From an uncultured Prevotellaceae bacterium (GTDB taxonomy: Bacteria > Bacteroidota > Bacteroidia > Bacteroidales > Bacteroidaceae): a stretch of 64,000 nt of DNA. The DNA lies in contig OMXX01000005.1 of NCBI GenBank assembly GCA_900315105.1, forward strand, positions 46,923 to 110,922, read 5' to 3'. Positions 17,203 through 26,309 of the stretch are shown in pieces. The notes beneath the pieces are model-generated. The model was given only the letters and a program-made list of their open reading frames with translations, was not told the DNA's origin and searched no databases. Both the position numbers and the translations under genes were made by a program. How positions within the stretch are numbered: the first letter of the stretch is position 1; each line of letters starts with the position of its first letter.

Positions 17203-18404
17203 TTTTCAAATTTGCTTTGTGTGGTAAATACATACATCGCAAGTCCGATGACGTGTATTACTGCCATTACCCAGAACATTGCATCATAACCCATATACTC
17301 GGCTATTATACCTCCGAGGAGAATGCCAATGCCTAATCCGAAATCCCATGAAGTGAGTATGGTGCTGTTGGCTGTACCTCTCTCGTTATGATGCGCAATG
17401 GCGATAATCATGTTTTGGAAGGCAGGCCACATGTGTCCGTTTCCGAAGCCTATGAGAATGGCGGAGGCATAGTATGGAATATAGTTCAGGGTTGCATCGC
17501 ACGAGAAAAGTCCGAGGAGGTAAGGGCCTGCTATGAATATTCCGAAACCGAAGGTGGAAAGCACAATACCTTCCATAGCATTATGTGTGAGTTTTCCTTG
17601 ACGAAGAGCCTTGTTCCCGATAAGACGAGATACGATAAGACCTATGGAGAGAAGGAGAAAATATGTTCCCGTACCACTTGTTATGCCGAGATGCTCCTTG
17701 CCATAGATAGCGAGGTAGTTACTCAATACTCCCCAGCAGAAACCGAAGAAACAGATGTTTACGGCAAGAAACCATCCTCGCACGAGGAAGAATCGGTCGA
17801 GAGAGAACTTGAATTTCATCCTGTCCTTTGGTTTCTCGTTCTTGACATCAAGCGTGTAGGTATTCACAAAACCTATACCTGCTATGATGAAGGCAAGCCA
17901 GAACATAAGTTGAAAATCGTGTGTGTGAGTGTAGATGAAAAGTCCTACGGTAGGAGCTATGGCAGATGCAAGGTTGTTGCTCATTCCATAGAAGCCTATA
18001 CCCTCATTTCGTCGGGAAGCAGGAAGAACATCAATTGCCATTGTGGAGTTTGCCACGGTTGTAGCCCCGAAAGGACCTCCGTGAAGTGTCCTGAATAAGG
18101 CAAATGCAAGTAGGCTTCCGGCTATGAGATAGCTACCGAAGAATATGAAATACACGAAGAGAACCAAGAGGAGTACGGTCTTGCGTGCAAAGTTATCCAC
18201 CATATAACCGCTAAACAGTCGTATGATAAGTGCCACGAGGGTATAGCCAGAAAGGACAAGTCCGATAGTGTCCTTTGAGGCAGAGAATGTCTCGCTGAGA
18301 TAGAGAGGCAGGAGCGGAGTTATGAGATAGAACGAGAAGAACAGGGTGAAGTTTGTAAGCATCACCTTGTTGTAGTTCTTGTTCCAAAGCTTTTCTTCCT
18401 GCAT
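17184..18404 (-). CDS. MFS transporter, possible drug/sugar efflux type
   Basis: 406 residues and about 12 TM helices. After TM2 the loop reads SGYMVDNFARKTVLL (MFS motif A), and TM5 has GIGFYGMSNNLASAIAPTVG (motif C-like, typical of antiporters), which favours export. The substrate is not identifiable. Its C-terminus overlaps the convergent inverted repeat. It is monocistronic with its own promoter at 18626-18657 and an unusually long, structured leader of about 215 bases. Confidence 0.85.
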   Translation of the reverse strand: MQEEKLWNKNYNKVMLTNFTLFFSFYLITPLLPLYLSETFSASKDTIGLVLSGYTLVALIIRLFSGYMVDNFARKTVLLLVLFVYFIFFGSYLIAGSLLAFALFRTLHGGPFGATTVANSTMAIDVLPASRRNEGIGFYGMSNNLASAIAPTVGLFIYTHTHDFQLMFWLAFIIAGIGFVNTYTLDVKNEKPKDRMKFKFSLDRFFLVRGWFLAVNICFFGFCWGVLSNYLAIYGKEHLGITSGTGTYFLLLSIGLIVSRLIGNKALRQGKLTHNAMEGIVLSTFGFGIFIAGPYLLGLFSCDATLNYIPYYASAILIGFGNGHMWPAFQNMIIAIAHHNERGTANSTILTSWDFGLGIGILLGGIIAEYMGYDAMFWVMAVIHVIGLAMYVFTTQSKFEKLTINN

Positions 18405-18620
18405 AGCTTTAATCTTTAATCTTTACTCTTTATTCTTTATTCTTCCCAATAAATTCCCCCTCGTTTCACAACGAAGGGGAACAACAACACAAACACAAAT
18501 AAATCCCCAGGCTTATTGAGATACCCGGGGCCTCTTGAAATCTTACTTATTTTACTTAAAAGGCAAAAGCCATAGGCCTTTAGCCCTTATGCCTCCATGC
18601 GAAGATACTTCGCACTTTGC
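18405..18620 (-). promoter_or_regulatory. Structured 5' leader of the MFS gene (candidate regulatory RNA)
   Basis: Between the promoter and the MFS start lie several hairpins on the minus strand: gcgaagtatcttcgc; a ccccgggta...cctgggg stem around 18506-18533; and ttccccttcgttgtgaaacg with gagggggaattt (18454-18483), which looks like an intrinsic terminator. Such order (structure, terminator, coding region) is what an attenuator shows. I recognise no known riboswitch; it might also be a separate small RNA. Confidence 0.4.
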
Positions 18621-18625
18621 AATTG

Positions 18626-18657
18626 CAAAATTAATACAATCTTTTCGTTTTTACAAG
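18626..18657 (-). promoter_or_regulatory. Bacteroidetes-type promoter upstream of the MFS leader
   Basis: On the minus strand TTG (within CTTG, 18654-18657) and TAATTTTG (18626-18633) are 20 bp apart. Confidence 0.75.
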
Positions 18658-18781
18658 TTTTTGTTTGGAATTTTGACTAATTTCGACAAAAAACGAGTTT
18701 TGTTCCACTTTTCATTTGGTTTTCTCGGATTTTTCTAGTAATTTTGCAACTTCTAATGAACGGATGAAATCCAATCTTATT

Positions 18782-18812
18782 TTTTCGCAAGGCTCACCAA
18801 GCTAAAGCAAGT
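18782..18812 (-). repeat. 30-bp dispersed repeat (ACTTGCnnnAGCTTGRTGAGC type)
   Basis: The plus strand reads gcaaggctcaccaagctaaa and continues gcaagtc, the reverse complement of the units at 26231-26262 and 63840-63980. It lies 12 bp upstream of the pseudouridine synthase start. Confidence 0.7.
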
Positions 18813-18824
18813 CAGGGATAATTA

Positions 18825-19706
18825 ATGTACGATTCTAAAAGAAATCAATACGACCAGTATGTAGTAGATCGGGAAGCTCCGCTTCTTGAATGGATGCTAT
18901 CGGCTCTTCCGGGTTCAAAGACAAAGATAAAAGCCACTCTTCAGGGACATGGCATCAAGGTTGACGGAAAGCAGGTCACCCAGTTCGACTTCCCTCTCAA
19001 GCCCGGAATGAAGGTGAGCGTCAGCAAGTCGAAGAAGAATGACACGTTCAAGAGCCGTTATGTGAACATCGTGTATGAGGATCGCTGGCTCGTTGTCATT
19101 GAGAAGAAGATTGGAATACTTTCAATGGCTGCCGGACACAGTTCGCTGAACGTGAAGAGTGTGCTTGATGATTATTTCAAGCGTACCCGTCAGAAGTGTA
19201 CTGCCCATGTGGTGCATCGTCTTGACCGCGATACCAGCGGACTTATGATTTACGCAAAGGACATGCAGACAGAGCAGCTACTTGAGCGCGACTGGCATGG
19301 AACTGTGTTCGACCGTCGCTATGTGGCTGTTGTGAGTGGTGAGATGGAGGAAGATGAGGGTACAATAGCCAACTGGCTGAAGGACAATGCAGCATACATT
19401 ACATACTCTTCTCCTGTGGATAATGGTGGAAAGTATGCCGTTACGCATTTCCATACTCTCAAGCGCACTACAGAGCATTCACTCGTCGAGTTCCGTCTTG
19501 AAACAGGTCGTAAGAACCAGATTCGTGTTCATACCTCGGATATGGGGCATCCTGTGTGTGGCGATATAAAATACGGCAATGGTGATGACCCTCTTCACCG
19601 ACTTTGTCTTCACGCCTACGTGCTCTGTTTCTACCATCCGGTTACGGGCAAGCCGATGGAGTTTGAGACTCCGATCCCGGCACAGTTCAGGGCGCTGTTT
19701 AAATAA
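18825..19706 (+). CDS. RluA-family 23S rRNA/tRNA pseudouridine synthase
   Basis: 293 residues. The N-terminus (residues ~20-70) looks like an S4-type RNA-binding segment ending LKPGMKVSV. The catalytic motif HVVHRLDRDTSGLMIYAKD contains the essential Asp134 in HRLD, and the later motif ETGRKNQIRVHTSDMGHPVCGD is the second conserved RluA segment. The enzyme isomerises specific uridines in RNA; the exact site cannot be read from sequence. It is followed after 6 bp by a very small membrane protein gene and then glyA, probably as one transcript. The region 18658-18824 upstream holds a copy of the 30-bp aagctaaagcaag repeat. Confidence 0.93.
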   Translation: MYDSKRNQYDQYVVDREAPLLEWMLSALPGSKTKIKATLQGHGIKVDGKQVTQFDFPLKPGMKVSVSKSKKNDTFKSRYVNIVYEDRWLVVIEKKIGILSMAAGHSSLNVKSVLDDYFKRTRQKCTAHVVHRLDRDTSGLMIYAKDMQTEQLLERDWHGTVFDRRYVAVVSGEMEEDEGTIANWLKDNAAYITYSSPVDNGGKYAVTHFHTLKRTTEHSLVEFRLETGRKNQIRVHTSDMGHPVCGDIKYGNGDDPLHRLCLHAYVLCFYHPVTGKPMEFETPIPAQFRALFK

Positions 19707-19712
19707 AAAGAT

Positions 19713-19865
19713 ATGACAAACTTCGGATATTACATAGCGTGCCTTATCGTCATCATCATCGGCATATTCATCGTCAAGAAGGTGGTGAGTTGTATGATAC
19801 GTGCAATTGTAGGCTTGATTGTCGTGGCAATACTTGCCTACGTGTATTTCATGTATTTGAGATAA
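19713..19865 (+). CDS. Small 50-residue membrane protein
   Basis: Starts with ATG six bases after the pseudouridine synthase stop and encodes 50 residues. Two hydrophobic segments are visible: YYIACLIVIIIGIFIV and IVGLIVVAILAYVYFMYL, separated by a short basic turn (KKVVSCMIR). No family is recognised. The codons are intact, tightly spaced between rluA-like and glyA genes, and the two-helix hairpin pattern is convincing, so I believe it is translated. A role cannot be inferred. Confidence 0.65.
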   Translation: MTNFGYYIACLIVIIIGIFIVKKVVSCMIRAIVGLIVVAILAYVYFMYLR

Positions 19866-19909
19866 TATAAATAGTAAATAACATATCACTTAAAAACAAA
19901 ACAAAAATT

Positions 19910-21190
19910 ATGGAAAGAGACCAGAAGATTTTTGACCTCATTGAGCAGGAGCACCAGCGTCAGCTCAAGGGAATCGAGCTTATCGCCTCAGAGAACTTTG
20001 TCAGCGATCAGGTGATGGAGGCTATGGGTAGTTATTGCACAAACAAGTATGCTGAGGGTTATCCAGGCAAGCGTTACTATGGCGGTTGTCAGGTTGTTGA
20101 CCAGATTGAGCAGCTTGCTATCGACCGTGCATGTAAGCTCTTCGGTGCTGAGTATGCTAACGTACAGCCTCACTCAGGTGCTCAGGCTAACGCTGCCGTT
20201 CTCCTCGCTGTTCTTAAGCCAGGCGACGTATTCATGGGCCTTAACCTTGATCACGGTGGTCACCTCTCTCACGGTTCACTCGTAAACACATCTGGTATCC
20301 TCTACAAGCCAGTAGGTTACAACCTCAATAAGGAGACTGGTCGTGTTGACTATGACGAGATGGAGGAACTCGCTAAGGAGCACAAGCCAAAGCTCATCAT
20401 CGGTGGTGGTTCTGCTTACAGCCGTGAGTGGGATTACGCTCGTATGCGCAAGATTGCTGATGAGGTAGGTGCTCTTCTCATGATCGATATGGCTCACCCA
20501 GCAGGTCTTATCGCTGCAGGTCTGCTCGACAACCCTGTTAAGTACGCTCACATCGTTACAACAACAACTCACAAGACTCTCCGTGGTCCTCGTGGCGGTC
20601 TTATCCTTCTCGGTAAGGACTTCGACAACCCATGGGGCTACACAACTCCAAAGGGTGTTGTTAAGAAGATGTCACAGCTCCTCAATTCTGCTGTATTCCC
20701 AGGTCAGCAGGGTGGTCCTCTTGAGCACGTTATCGCTGCTAAGGCTGTTGCCTTCGGTGAGTGCCTCAAGCCAGAGTGGAAGGAGTATGCTTCTCAGATC
20801 AAGAAGAACGCTGCTGTTCTCGCTGACGAGCTTACAAAGCGTGGCTTCATGATCGTATCTGGCGGTACAGACAACCACTCTATGCTCGTTGACCTCCGTT
20901 CTAAGTATCCAGATCTTACTGGTAAGGTTGCTGAGAACGCTCTCGTTGCTGCTGATATCACAGTTAACAAGAACATGGTTCCATTCGACTCTCGTTCAGC
21001 ATTCCAAACATCAGGTATCCGTCTCGGTACTCCAGCTATCACAACACGTGGTGCTAAGGAAGACCTCATGATTCAGATTGCTGCTTGGATTGAAGAGGTT
21101 CTCAACGATCCTGAGAACGAGGCTGTAATCGCAAAGGTTCGCGGTGAGGTTAATGCTAAGATGAAGAACTATCCTCTCTTCGCTTGGTAA
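19910..21190 (+). CDS. glyA: Serine hydroxymethyltransferase
   Basis: 426 residues, normal for the family. The PLP-binding lysine is Lys222 in [15 protein letters not shown], and the opening segment [12 protein letters not shown] and SGAQANAAV are diagnostic. The enzyme interconverts serine and glycine with tetrahydrofolate, feeding one-carbon units to purine and thymidylate synthesis in the cytoplasm. Codon use is strongly restricted compared with neighbours (cgt for Arg, ctc for Leu, aag for Lys), indicating high expression. A strong terminator follows. Confidence 0.98.
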   Translation: MERDQKIFDLIEQEHQRQLKGIELIASENFVSDQVMEAMGSYCTNKYAEGYPGKRYYGGCQVVDQIEQLAIDRACKLFGAEYANVQPHSGAQANAAVLLAVLKPGDVFMGLNLDHGGHLSHGSLVNTSGILYKPVGYNLNKETGRVDYDEMEELAKEHKPKLIIGGGSAYSREWDYARMRKIADEVGALLMIDMAHPAGLIAAGLLDNPVKYAHIVTTTTHKTLRGPRGGLILLGKDFDNPWGYTTPKGVVKKMSQLLNSAVFPGQQGGPLEHVIAAKAVAFGECLKPEWKEYASQIKKNAAVLADELTKRGFMIVSGGTDNHSMLVDLRSKYPDLTGKVAENALVAADITVNKNMVPFDSRSAFQTSGIRLGTPAITTRGAKEDLMIQIAAWIEEVLNDPENEAVIAKVRGEVNAKMKNYPLFAW

Positions 21191-21209
21191 TCTCTCAATA
21201 GTATAAAGT

Positions 21210-21248
21210 AAAAAGTGTAAAGAGTATGTCACTCTTTACACTTTTTTT
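21210..21248. terminator. Bidirectional intrinsic terminator after glyA
   Basis: A 16-bp perfect stem (aaaaagtgtaaagagt with actctttacacttttt) and a 5-base loop atgtc, with T runs on both strands. It ends glyA (+) and the small secreted protein gene at 21260 (-). Confidence 0.92.
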
Positions 21249-21259
21249 ATTTGGTGTAA

Positions 21260-21667
21260 CTATCGTTTTACTTTTTGCTTCTTCCCGTCTTTTTCTGCTA
21301 TAAAGAATTGCGGCTCATTAGGAAGAAAATATATTTTGTCGGGCTTTATGTCTTCTAATATCTTGAATAGCTTGACATAGTTTTCTGAGTTCTTCTCGTA
21401 GAAAATCTCATCAGCGTCATTTTCCCTGAGATACCACACAACACCATCACTTGTCTTTACCAAAACAGCATCAAGTTCTGTGTGCTCCCCATCCGTATAG
21501 ATAGGATATTCTGCCATTACTGAATCGCAGAAGAATCCGTCAATCTCCACCTCTGCAAATCTCATAAGCTGTCTCTCTGCCTTCGGATGCCCACAAACGC
21601 CTTGTGCGAACATCATAGATGCCCACGCCATACAAAGTAAGGTCGTAATTGATGATTTTTTCAACAT
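21260..21667 (-). CDS. Small secreted protein, member of an unnamed three-member family
   Basis: 135 residues with a signal peptide (SSITTLLCMAWASMMFAQG). No known domain is recognised. Shared blocks with the genes at 21702 and 44457 are: F(C/H)(C/R)DSV early on, the central VLVKT(S/T)DGVVWYLR and the late IKPDKIYFLP...EKDGKKQ. It is a shortened version, lacking the C-terminal ~45 residues (DLPxxYE) of the other two. 34 bp separate it from the upstream family member, so the pair is probably co-transcribed. Location is presumably periplasmic. Confidence 0.7.
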   Translation of the reverse strand: MLKKSSITTLLCMAWASMMFAQGVCGHPKAERQLMRFAEVEIDGFFCDSVMAEYPIYTDGEHTELDAVLVKTSDGVVWYLRENDADEIFYEKNSENYVKLFKILEDIKPDKIYFLPNEPQFFIAEKDGKKQKVKR

Positions 21668-21701
21668 CTATTTTTTGCCTTTAGCCTTTAGCCCTTTGTC
21701 C

Positions 21702-22313
21702 TTAGTCCTTACTATAATCAATCATCAGCGGCGTATGCCTGTCTCTTGGGAAGTCGTAGTGATTGAAATGGTCAAGGTCATATTTAAACTCCTCATACAT
21801 AGCAGGCAGGTCGCTTATCTGACGCTTCCTGTTGATTAGGTTTCGTTTGCCATCCTTCTCGAAAACGAGATAGCCCTTGCCGAAGAGAGAGTAAATCTTA
21901 TCAGGTTTAACGGTCTCAAGAAACTCGAAGAATGAGCGGTCCTTCTCGTTGCCTTTTATGTAGGCATACGCTTCCATGTCCTTGTATTTGCCTATCAGCG
22001 CCCATACCATGTTGTCAGTTGTCTTTACCAGAACATAGTCGATTATGGCATTCTTGAAGTTTATAAGCGGTTCCAGCTCTGCAAACGACGGAATCTTGTC
22101 AAACTTCTTGTTCTTGTATTCATTCTTTCTGAATACGTTGAATACAGAGTACGCCTTTACCACCGAATCGCAGTGGAAGTCATCAATGTATTTCTCGGCA
22201 GTTTCAAGATATTTCCTTGTCTGCTTGTCGAGTCCGTTGATTCCCTGAGCATTCATGGTAATACATCCAGCGAATAGCATTATCATCAGATAAAGTCTTT
22301 TCATTGTTCTCAT
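21702..22313 (-). CDS. Small secreted protein, member of an unnamed three-member family
   Basis: 203 residues from the ATG at 22313. An in-frame start further upstream exists only as TTG and would spoil the signal peptide, so I chose MRTMKRLYLMIMLFAG. The mature part contains YIDDFHCDSVVKAY, YVLVKTTDNMVWALIG, VKPDKIYSLF and LVFEKDGKRNLINRKR, all with counterparts in the genes at 21260 and 44457. The domain is not recognised. Predicted periplasmic or outer-membrane associated. Function unknown. Confidence 0.72.
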   Translation of the reverse strand: MRTMKRLYLMIMLFAGCITMNAQGINGLDKQTRKYLETAEKYIDDFHCDSVVKAYSVFNVFRKNEYKNKKFDKIPSFAELEPLINFKNAIIDYVLVKTTDNMVWALIGKYKDMEAYAYIKGNEKDRSFFEFLETVKPDKIYSLFGKGYLVFEKDGKRNLINRKRQISDLPAMYEEFKYDLDHFNHYDFPRDRHTPLMIDYSKD

Positions 22314-22510
22314 AGTTTTCTTTGTTGTGTTATTACAGATAGTTTTTATTGTAATATAACGCAAAAGCTATTGCTTTATTGTGCTATTGCCCGATGTTTT
22401 TTTAGAAATCGCTCATTTCATTGTTAAAGGCTTGTCGAACTATGCTAATGATCAGTGTGCCTTTGGGTAGGGTGTGTGTAAAAAATATTTGTACTCTGTG
22501 TACTATAGAA

Positions 22511-22557
22511 ATACCACTTACAGCATCCATAAGCGGAATGCCATAAGTGGTAATTTT
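22511..22557 (-). terminator. Terminator of the CGGC thioredoxin gene at 22558
   Basis: taccactta pairs with taagtggta around inner agca/tgct-like bases; on the minus strand this follows directly after the stop codon. The rest of 22314-22510 has no visible gene. Confidence 0.7.
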
Positions 22558-23820
22558 TTATTTTAGTGCCTCTTTTAGCTTCTTCTCAACTTCAGCATCA
22601 GGAATATACTCCAAAGCCTTTAACAAACCGCCTGCACCCTCTTTTATGTCAAGAATCTTACCATTAGGGTCGATGATAACAAATGTAGGATATGCTTTTA
22701 TGCCATAGGCCGCAACTGGTACTACTGAACGTGCATGGTCATTCCATTCATGATAGCTTGCCTTGTATCTTTCTTCTTCTGCCATCCAACCCTTTACTGT
22801 ATCATGATATATTCCAACAACTTCCGCCTTGTCCTTATTGCGTTTGTAGAATTCATCAAGGAATGGCTTTATAAACACGCAACCGCCGCAGCCAACGAAG
22901 GTAAATTCCAATATCGTGTATTTTCCTTTGAATTCACTAAGCTGATGTTTGTTGCCTTCACGATCGAAGAGGGTAAAATCTTTCATTTGTTCTCCTATTT
23001 TCGCTTTGGCGGCAATTTGTTCTCCGCTTTTCGCTATGTCGGCATTTTGTTCTCCGGGTGTTTCGCGGTAGTCGGCATATTTTAGAAACGCTTTTGTCTC
23101 TGCTACACGTTCATCATTCATAGCCTCCTGTGGGGTTTTCTTGAATATTTCACGCGCTTTTTCTACGATAGAAGGAATTTGGTCACGATTGGCTATCATC
23201 CATATTTCCTCAATCATTCGCTTACTGAAAGGTCTTTCCTTCATGAAATCAAGAATCGCAGCATTGTACTTTTCTATTCTCAATGCTTCGAGTTGTTGAT
23301 ATAATTCGCGAGTCTCTTGAATCGCCTTATCGCGCTCCTCCTGTGTTAATGAGTTATCAAAACGTCTTCCAGATACCAGCCTTAACTTATTATCCAGTTC
23401 GTAGTAGTCCGGTAGTTTATCCTTAACGAACTGGTTATAGGCATTATTTTCTTTCTGATCAAAGTGGTTACTTTCTATATCCCAATAGGGAACGGAAGTG
23501 GCACCATCTCCTTTAACCTTGATTTTCATTCCAGGTTTCGCGTATATACTTATAAAACTGTCACCATGAATAAGAGCATAGGTTCCTTCTTCCTGCTGTA
23601 GTAGAACTGCTATACGGAATTTTCCGTCTTTGACAATGACTTCCTGCATAGAATTTGCACCTTCTTGCATTAACGGAAGGTGTGTACCATCAGCAATGTT
23701 TGTTACAACACCTTCAATGATAACAGAGTCAAGAGGTGCAGAGTTTGAATTTTTAGTGTCGTGTGCCCAACCGCTCATAGCACATAGCATGAGCATGGAA
23801 GTAATAATTGATTTCTTCAT
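22558..23820 (-). CDS. Secreted DUF4369-like/thioredoxin-fold protein, CGGC
   Basis: 420 residues with a signal peptide (MKKSIITSMLMLCAMSGWA). N-terminal DUF4369-like domain (IEGVVTNIADGTHLPL), helical middle, and a C-terminal thioredoxin fold with Cys311-Gly-Gly-Cys314 and AYPTFVIIDPNG. CGGC instead of CGPC distinguishes this second cluster from the one at 8993-13144. Just before the thioredoxin domain are three imperfect repeats of a 9-11 residue unit (GEQNADIAKS, GEQIAAKAKI, GEQMKDF), a small tandem DNA duplication at 22985-23060. It ends in KKLKEALK. Redox partner unknown. Confidence 0.87.
   Translation of the reverse strand: MKKSIITSMLMLCAMSGWAHDTKNSNSAPLDSVIIEGVVTNIADGTHLPLMQEGANSMQEVIVKDGKFRIAVLLQQEEGTYALIHGDSFISIYAKPGMKIKVKGDGATSVPYWDIESNHFDQKENNAYNQFVKDKLPDYYELDNKLRLVSGRRFDNSLTQEERDKAIQETRELYQQLEALRIEKYNAAILDFMKERPFSKRMIEEIWMIANRDQIPSIVEKAREIFKKTPQEAMNDERVAETKAFLKYADYRETPGEQNADIAKSGEQIAAKAKIGEQMKDFTLFDREGNKHQLSEFKGKYTILEFTFVGCGGCVFIKPFLDEFYKRNKDKAEVVGIYHDTVKGWMAEEERYKASYHEWNDHARSVVPVAAYGIKAYPTFVIIDPNGKILDIKEGAGGLLKALEYIPDAEVEKKLKEALK
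22985..23060 (-). repeat. Intragenic short tandem repeat (GEQ units)
   Basis: Three imperfect copies of a unit containing tttgttctcc and tttcgct, spaced 27-33 bp, lie within the 420-residue thioredoxin protein. The two paralogues downstream of it on the map have a single unit. Confidence 0.7.
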
Positions 23821-24857
23821 AGAGTTTGTTTTTTGTTATAAATTATTTTTACTGTTTATCAACCATCTATACTTATAAAGACGTAAATACAAAAAAATAG
23901 ATTTAAATTTTCTACATTTTTTTCAAAAAACTTTTCCCAGAAACGTGTTGGTAACGAGTAACGGGTAACAATAAGAAAATTAGTGTAAGCTGCAGCCCAT
24001 ATTTATTATTTCTATATATAATAAGGTATATAAACTCCTTAGAAAGATTCAGTAAAATTTTTGGCTATGCACTAAAATCCTTATTGTTACCTGTTACTTG
24101 TTACTGGTCGTGGTTTTGCTTGCTTGCTGTGGTGGTCTAAGATGAAGAGAATGAGGCTGTTAGCGTGAATTGGAGAGTTGGGTATAGGCGGCCGATAGTC
24201 TCAATAACATAACAGCAAGCATTAATTTTGGGCAGATTCTCCTTGCCTTTCCCTGATTTTGGATTACAGTTTTTAGTTATTCTTATACTGCATTCGTTGA
24301 CGTCACGCTTGAAAGGTTGTCGTTTTCCTGGAAAGGTTTACACAATCCTGATTTCGTTGACATCATCCTGAATTCGTTTACTCTGCATAGAAAACGATGT
24401 AAAGACGCGAAAAAGCTCTGGTACCCCATCCAATGCAGTTCCGTCGTAGGTCCGTTATAAGTCCGTTGTAAGTCCGTTGATACTCCATCGATGGGAGCGA
24501 ACCTAAAGCGAAGGCAGAACGAAGGCATAGCGAAGACACGACATCGTTTCTGCACCTGCGGTAACAAGTAACAGGTAACAATAAGGATTTTAGTGTCAGC
24601 GTATCTCATTTTGCCTTTTTCGAACACAGATTGCACGTATTAAACGGATAGGCTCGCATGCGCTCGTGATTAACATCTGTGAGATCCCAGCTATCTGTGG
24701 TCAATAAAAAAGAAACGGATGTATCTGAAAGGATGGCTTGCGCCCTTTGACTGAAAGTAAATTATATTCAGTAAATTATTCAGATAAATCGGATAAATCC
24801 GCTTCCTTTTTAGTTTATCGAACTCAGGTTATCTTAAAACTCAATCTTATAGCAGGT
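23821..24857. other. 1.0-kb non-coding stretch rich in dispersed repeats
   Basis: No convincing gene is seen. It contains gtaacaagtaacaggtaacaat repeats at 23948-23990 (+), 24062-24110 (-) and 24550-24605 (+); gtccgttataagtccgttgtaagtccgttg at 24455-24485 next to a catcgatg palindrome; and repeated cctgatttcgttgacatcatcctgaattcg phrases at 24340-24372. The last 160 bp are shared with the spacer at 26310-26482. A roughly 100-bp block (24606-24704) present here is absent from that other copy. Confidence 0.7.
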
Positions 24858-24867
24858 TTATGAATTG
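24705..24867 (-). repeat. Duplicated 3' flank with terminator, copy 1
   Basis: Nearly identical to 26310-26482. On the minus strand it contains aaaaaggaagcggat paired at a distance with atccgtttcttttt, ending in a T run, so it probably terminates transcription of the 24858 gene. Being outside the coding region, the identity shows that gene plus flank were duplicated recently. Confidence 0.85.
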
Positions 24868-26075
24868 AGAGCTTCTTTTAGCTTCTTCTCAAATTCAGCG
24901 TCGGGAATGTATTTCTTTATTATCTCATAGAAACCAGATGCGCCTTCTTTTTTATCAAGAATCTTACCATTAGGGTCAATGATAACAAAGGTAGGAAATG
25001 CATACACGTCATAGTCAGCAACAGGCTCTGTAGCTTGTGTCGGGGCGCTCCATTCATGATAGCTTACCTTGTGTTCTTGTCCTTCTTTTATCCAGTTCTC
25101 TTTCGTGTCCCTATAAATTGCAATAATTTCTGCTTTGTCTTTATTGCGCTTGTAAAATTCCTCAAGGAATGGCTTTACAAATATGCAACCACCACAGCCC
25201 CTGAAGGTAAACTCCAGTATCGTGTATTTCCCTTTGAATTCACTAAGCTGATGTGTTTTGCCTTCACGATCGAAGAGGGTAAAGTCCTTCATTTGTTCTC
25301 CGATTTTCGCTCTTTCAGCATTTAGTTTTGCTTTTATTTCTACTACAAGTCGATCATTCATAGCCTCCTGTGGGATTTTCTTGAATATCTCACGCGCTTT
25401 TTCTACGATTGCAGGTGTTTTGTCATAAGTAGCTATCATGCGTAGTTCACTAATCATTCGCTTACTGAATGGCCTGTTCATCATGAAATATACCATAGCA
25501 GCATTGTACTTTTCTTTTCTCAATGCATCAACTTTTTTATTTAATGCTCGAATTTCTTGAATTGCCTTTTCTTGTTCTTTCTGTGTTAACTTGCCGCTTA
25601 TAGACTTGTCGTCTAGCTTTGCCTCTGCCAAGCAACATTTATTGTCAGCTTCATAAAAGTCGGGTAACTTTTCTTTTATGAACTGATTATAGGCATTATT
25701 TTCTTTCTGATTAAAGTTGTCGCTTTCTACATGCCAATAATTAATAGGAAGTGCGTCATTACCAATAATCTTTATCATCTTTCCTGGTTCTGTGTATATT
25801 TCTGTCATAATACCACCAGATTGTAAAAGATAAAGGGTTGATTCTTTCTCCTTTTGGGAAATTGCAATACGGAATTTTCCGTCTTTGACAATGGTTTCCT
25901 GCATTGCGTTTACGCCTTCTTGTAAAAAATTAAGGTGTGTGCCATCAGGCATGTGTGTTACGACACCTTCAATGATAACAGAATCTGGAGATACTGAGTT
26001 CGATTTTTGAGTTCCTTGTGCCTGACCTGCTATAGCGCATAGTGCAAGCAACGATGTTAGAAGATTTCTTTTCAT
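24858..26075 (-). CDS. Secreted DUF4369-like/thioredoxin-fold protein, CGGC
   Basis: 405 residues; signal peptide MKRNLLTSLLALCAIAGQAQ, DUF4369-like domain (IEGVVTHMPDGTHLNFLQEG), helical middle, thioredoxin fold with Cys294-Gly-Gly-Cys297 and AFPTFVIIDPNG. It is closest to the gene at 26473 (same signal peptide, same C-terminal KKLKEA-NS). A TATCTTTG box on the minus strand at 26126-26133 lies 51 bp upstream. Both flanks are duplicated around the paralogue, consistent with tandem duplication of a unit of about 1.6 kb. Confidence 0.87.
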   Translation of the reverse strand: MKRNLLTSLLALCAIAGQAQGTQKSNSVSPDSVIIEGVVTHMPDGTHLNFLQEGVNAMQETIVKDGKFRIAISQKEKESTLYLLQSGGIMTEIYTEPGKMIKIIGNDALPINYWHVESDNFNQKENNAYNQFIKEKLPDFYEADNKCCLAEAKLDDKSISGKLTQKEQEKAIQEIRALNKKVDALRKEKYNAAMVYFMMNRPFSKRMISELRMIATYDKTPAIVEKAREIFKKIPQEAMNDRLVVEIKAKLNAERAKIGEQMKDFTLFDREGKTHQLSEFKGKYTILEFTFRGCGGCIFVKPFLEEFYKRNKDKAEIIAIYRDTKENWIKEGQEHKVSYHEWSAPTQATEPVADYDVYAFPTFVIIDPNGKILDKKEGASGFYEIIKKYIPDAEFEKKLKEALNS

Positions 26076-26125
26076 TTTCTTTTGTTAGTAAAATACTAAT
26101 TTAGTTGATAACCTTAATTCACCTA

Positions 26126-26133
26126 CAAAGATA
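26126..26133 (-). promoter_or_regulatory. Probable -7 box of the 24858-26075 gene
   Basis: TATCTTTG on the minus strand, 51 bp upstream of the start; no clear -33 element. Confidence 0.5.
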
Positions 26134-26209
26134 CATTATTTTTTCATACCCCTAATATTTTATTGGCGTAATATTATAGGATTTTAACTTTCGGAAGTTT
26201 GGAATAGCC

Positions 26210-26262
26210 GAAAGAGGTCGGCGGTCGAAGGGACTTGCTTTAGCTTGATGAGCCTTGCATCT
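26210..26262 (+). repeat. Dispersed repeat (gaggtcggcgg + 30-bp unit), internal copy
   Basis: The segment cgaaagaggtcggcggtcga followed by agggacttgctttagcttga matches 63928-63980 at the right end of the window with few changes. Confidence 0.8.
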
Positions 26263-26309
26263 CGGTAACAAGTAACAGGTAACAATAAGGATTTTTGTGT
26301 CAACGTATC

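Noticed and set aside
18405..18620. 6S RNA or a known riboswitch
   Set aside because: I could not find the long closing stem with a central bubble expected of 6S RNA or the core of any riboswitch class I know, so I list it only as a structured leader.
24283..24636. 117-codon frame in the repeat-rich spacer
   Set aside because: It runs through dispersed repeats (gtccgttg, gtaacaagtaac) and shows no domain, signal peptide or codon pattern.
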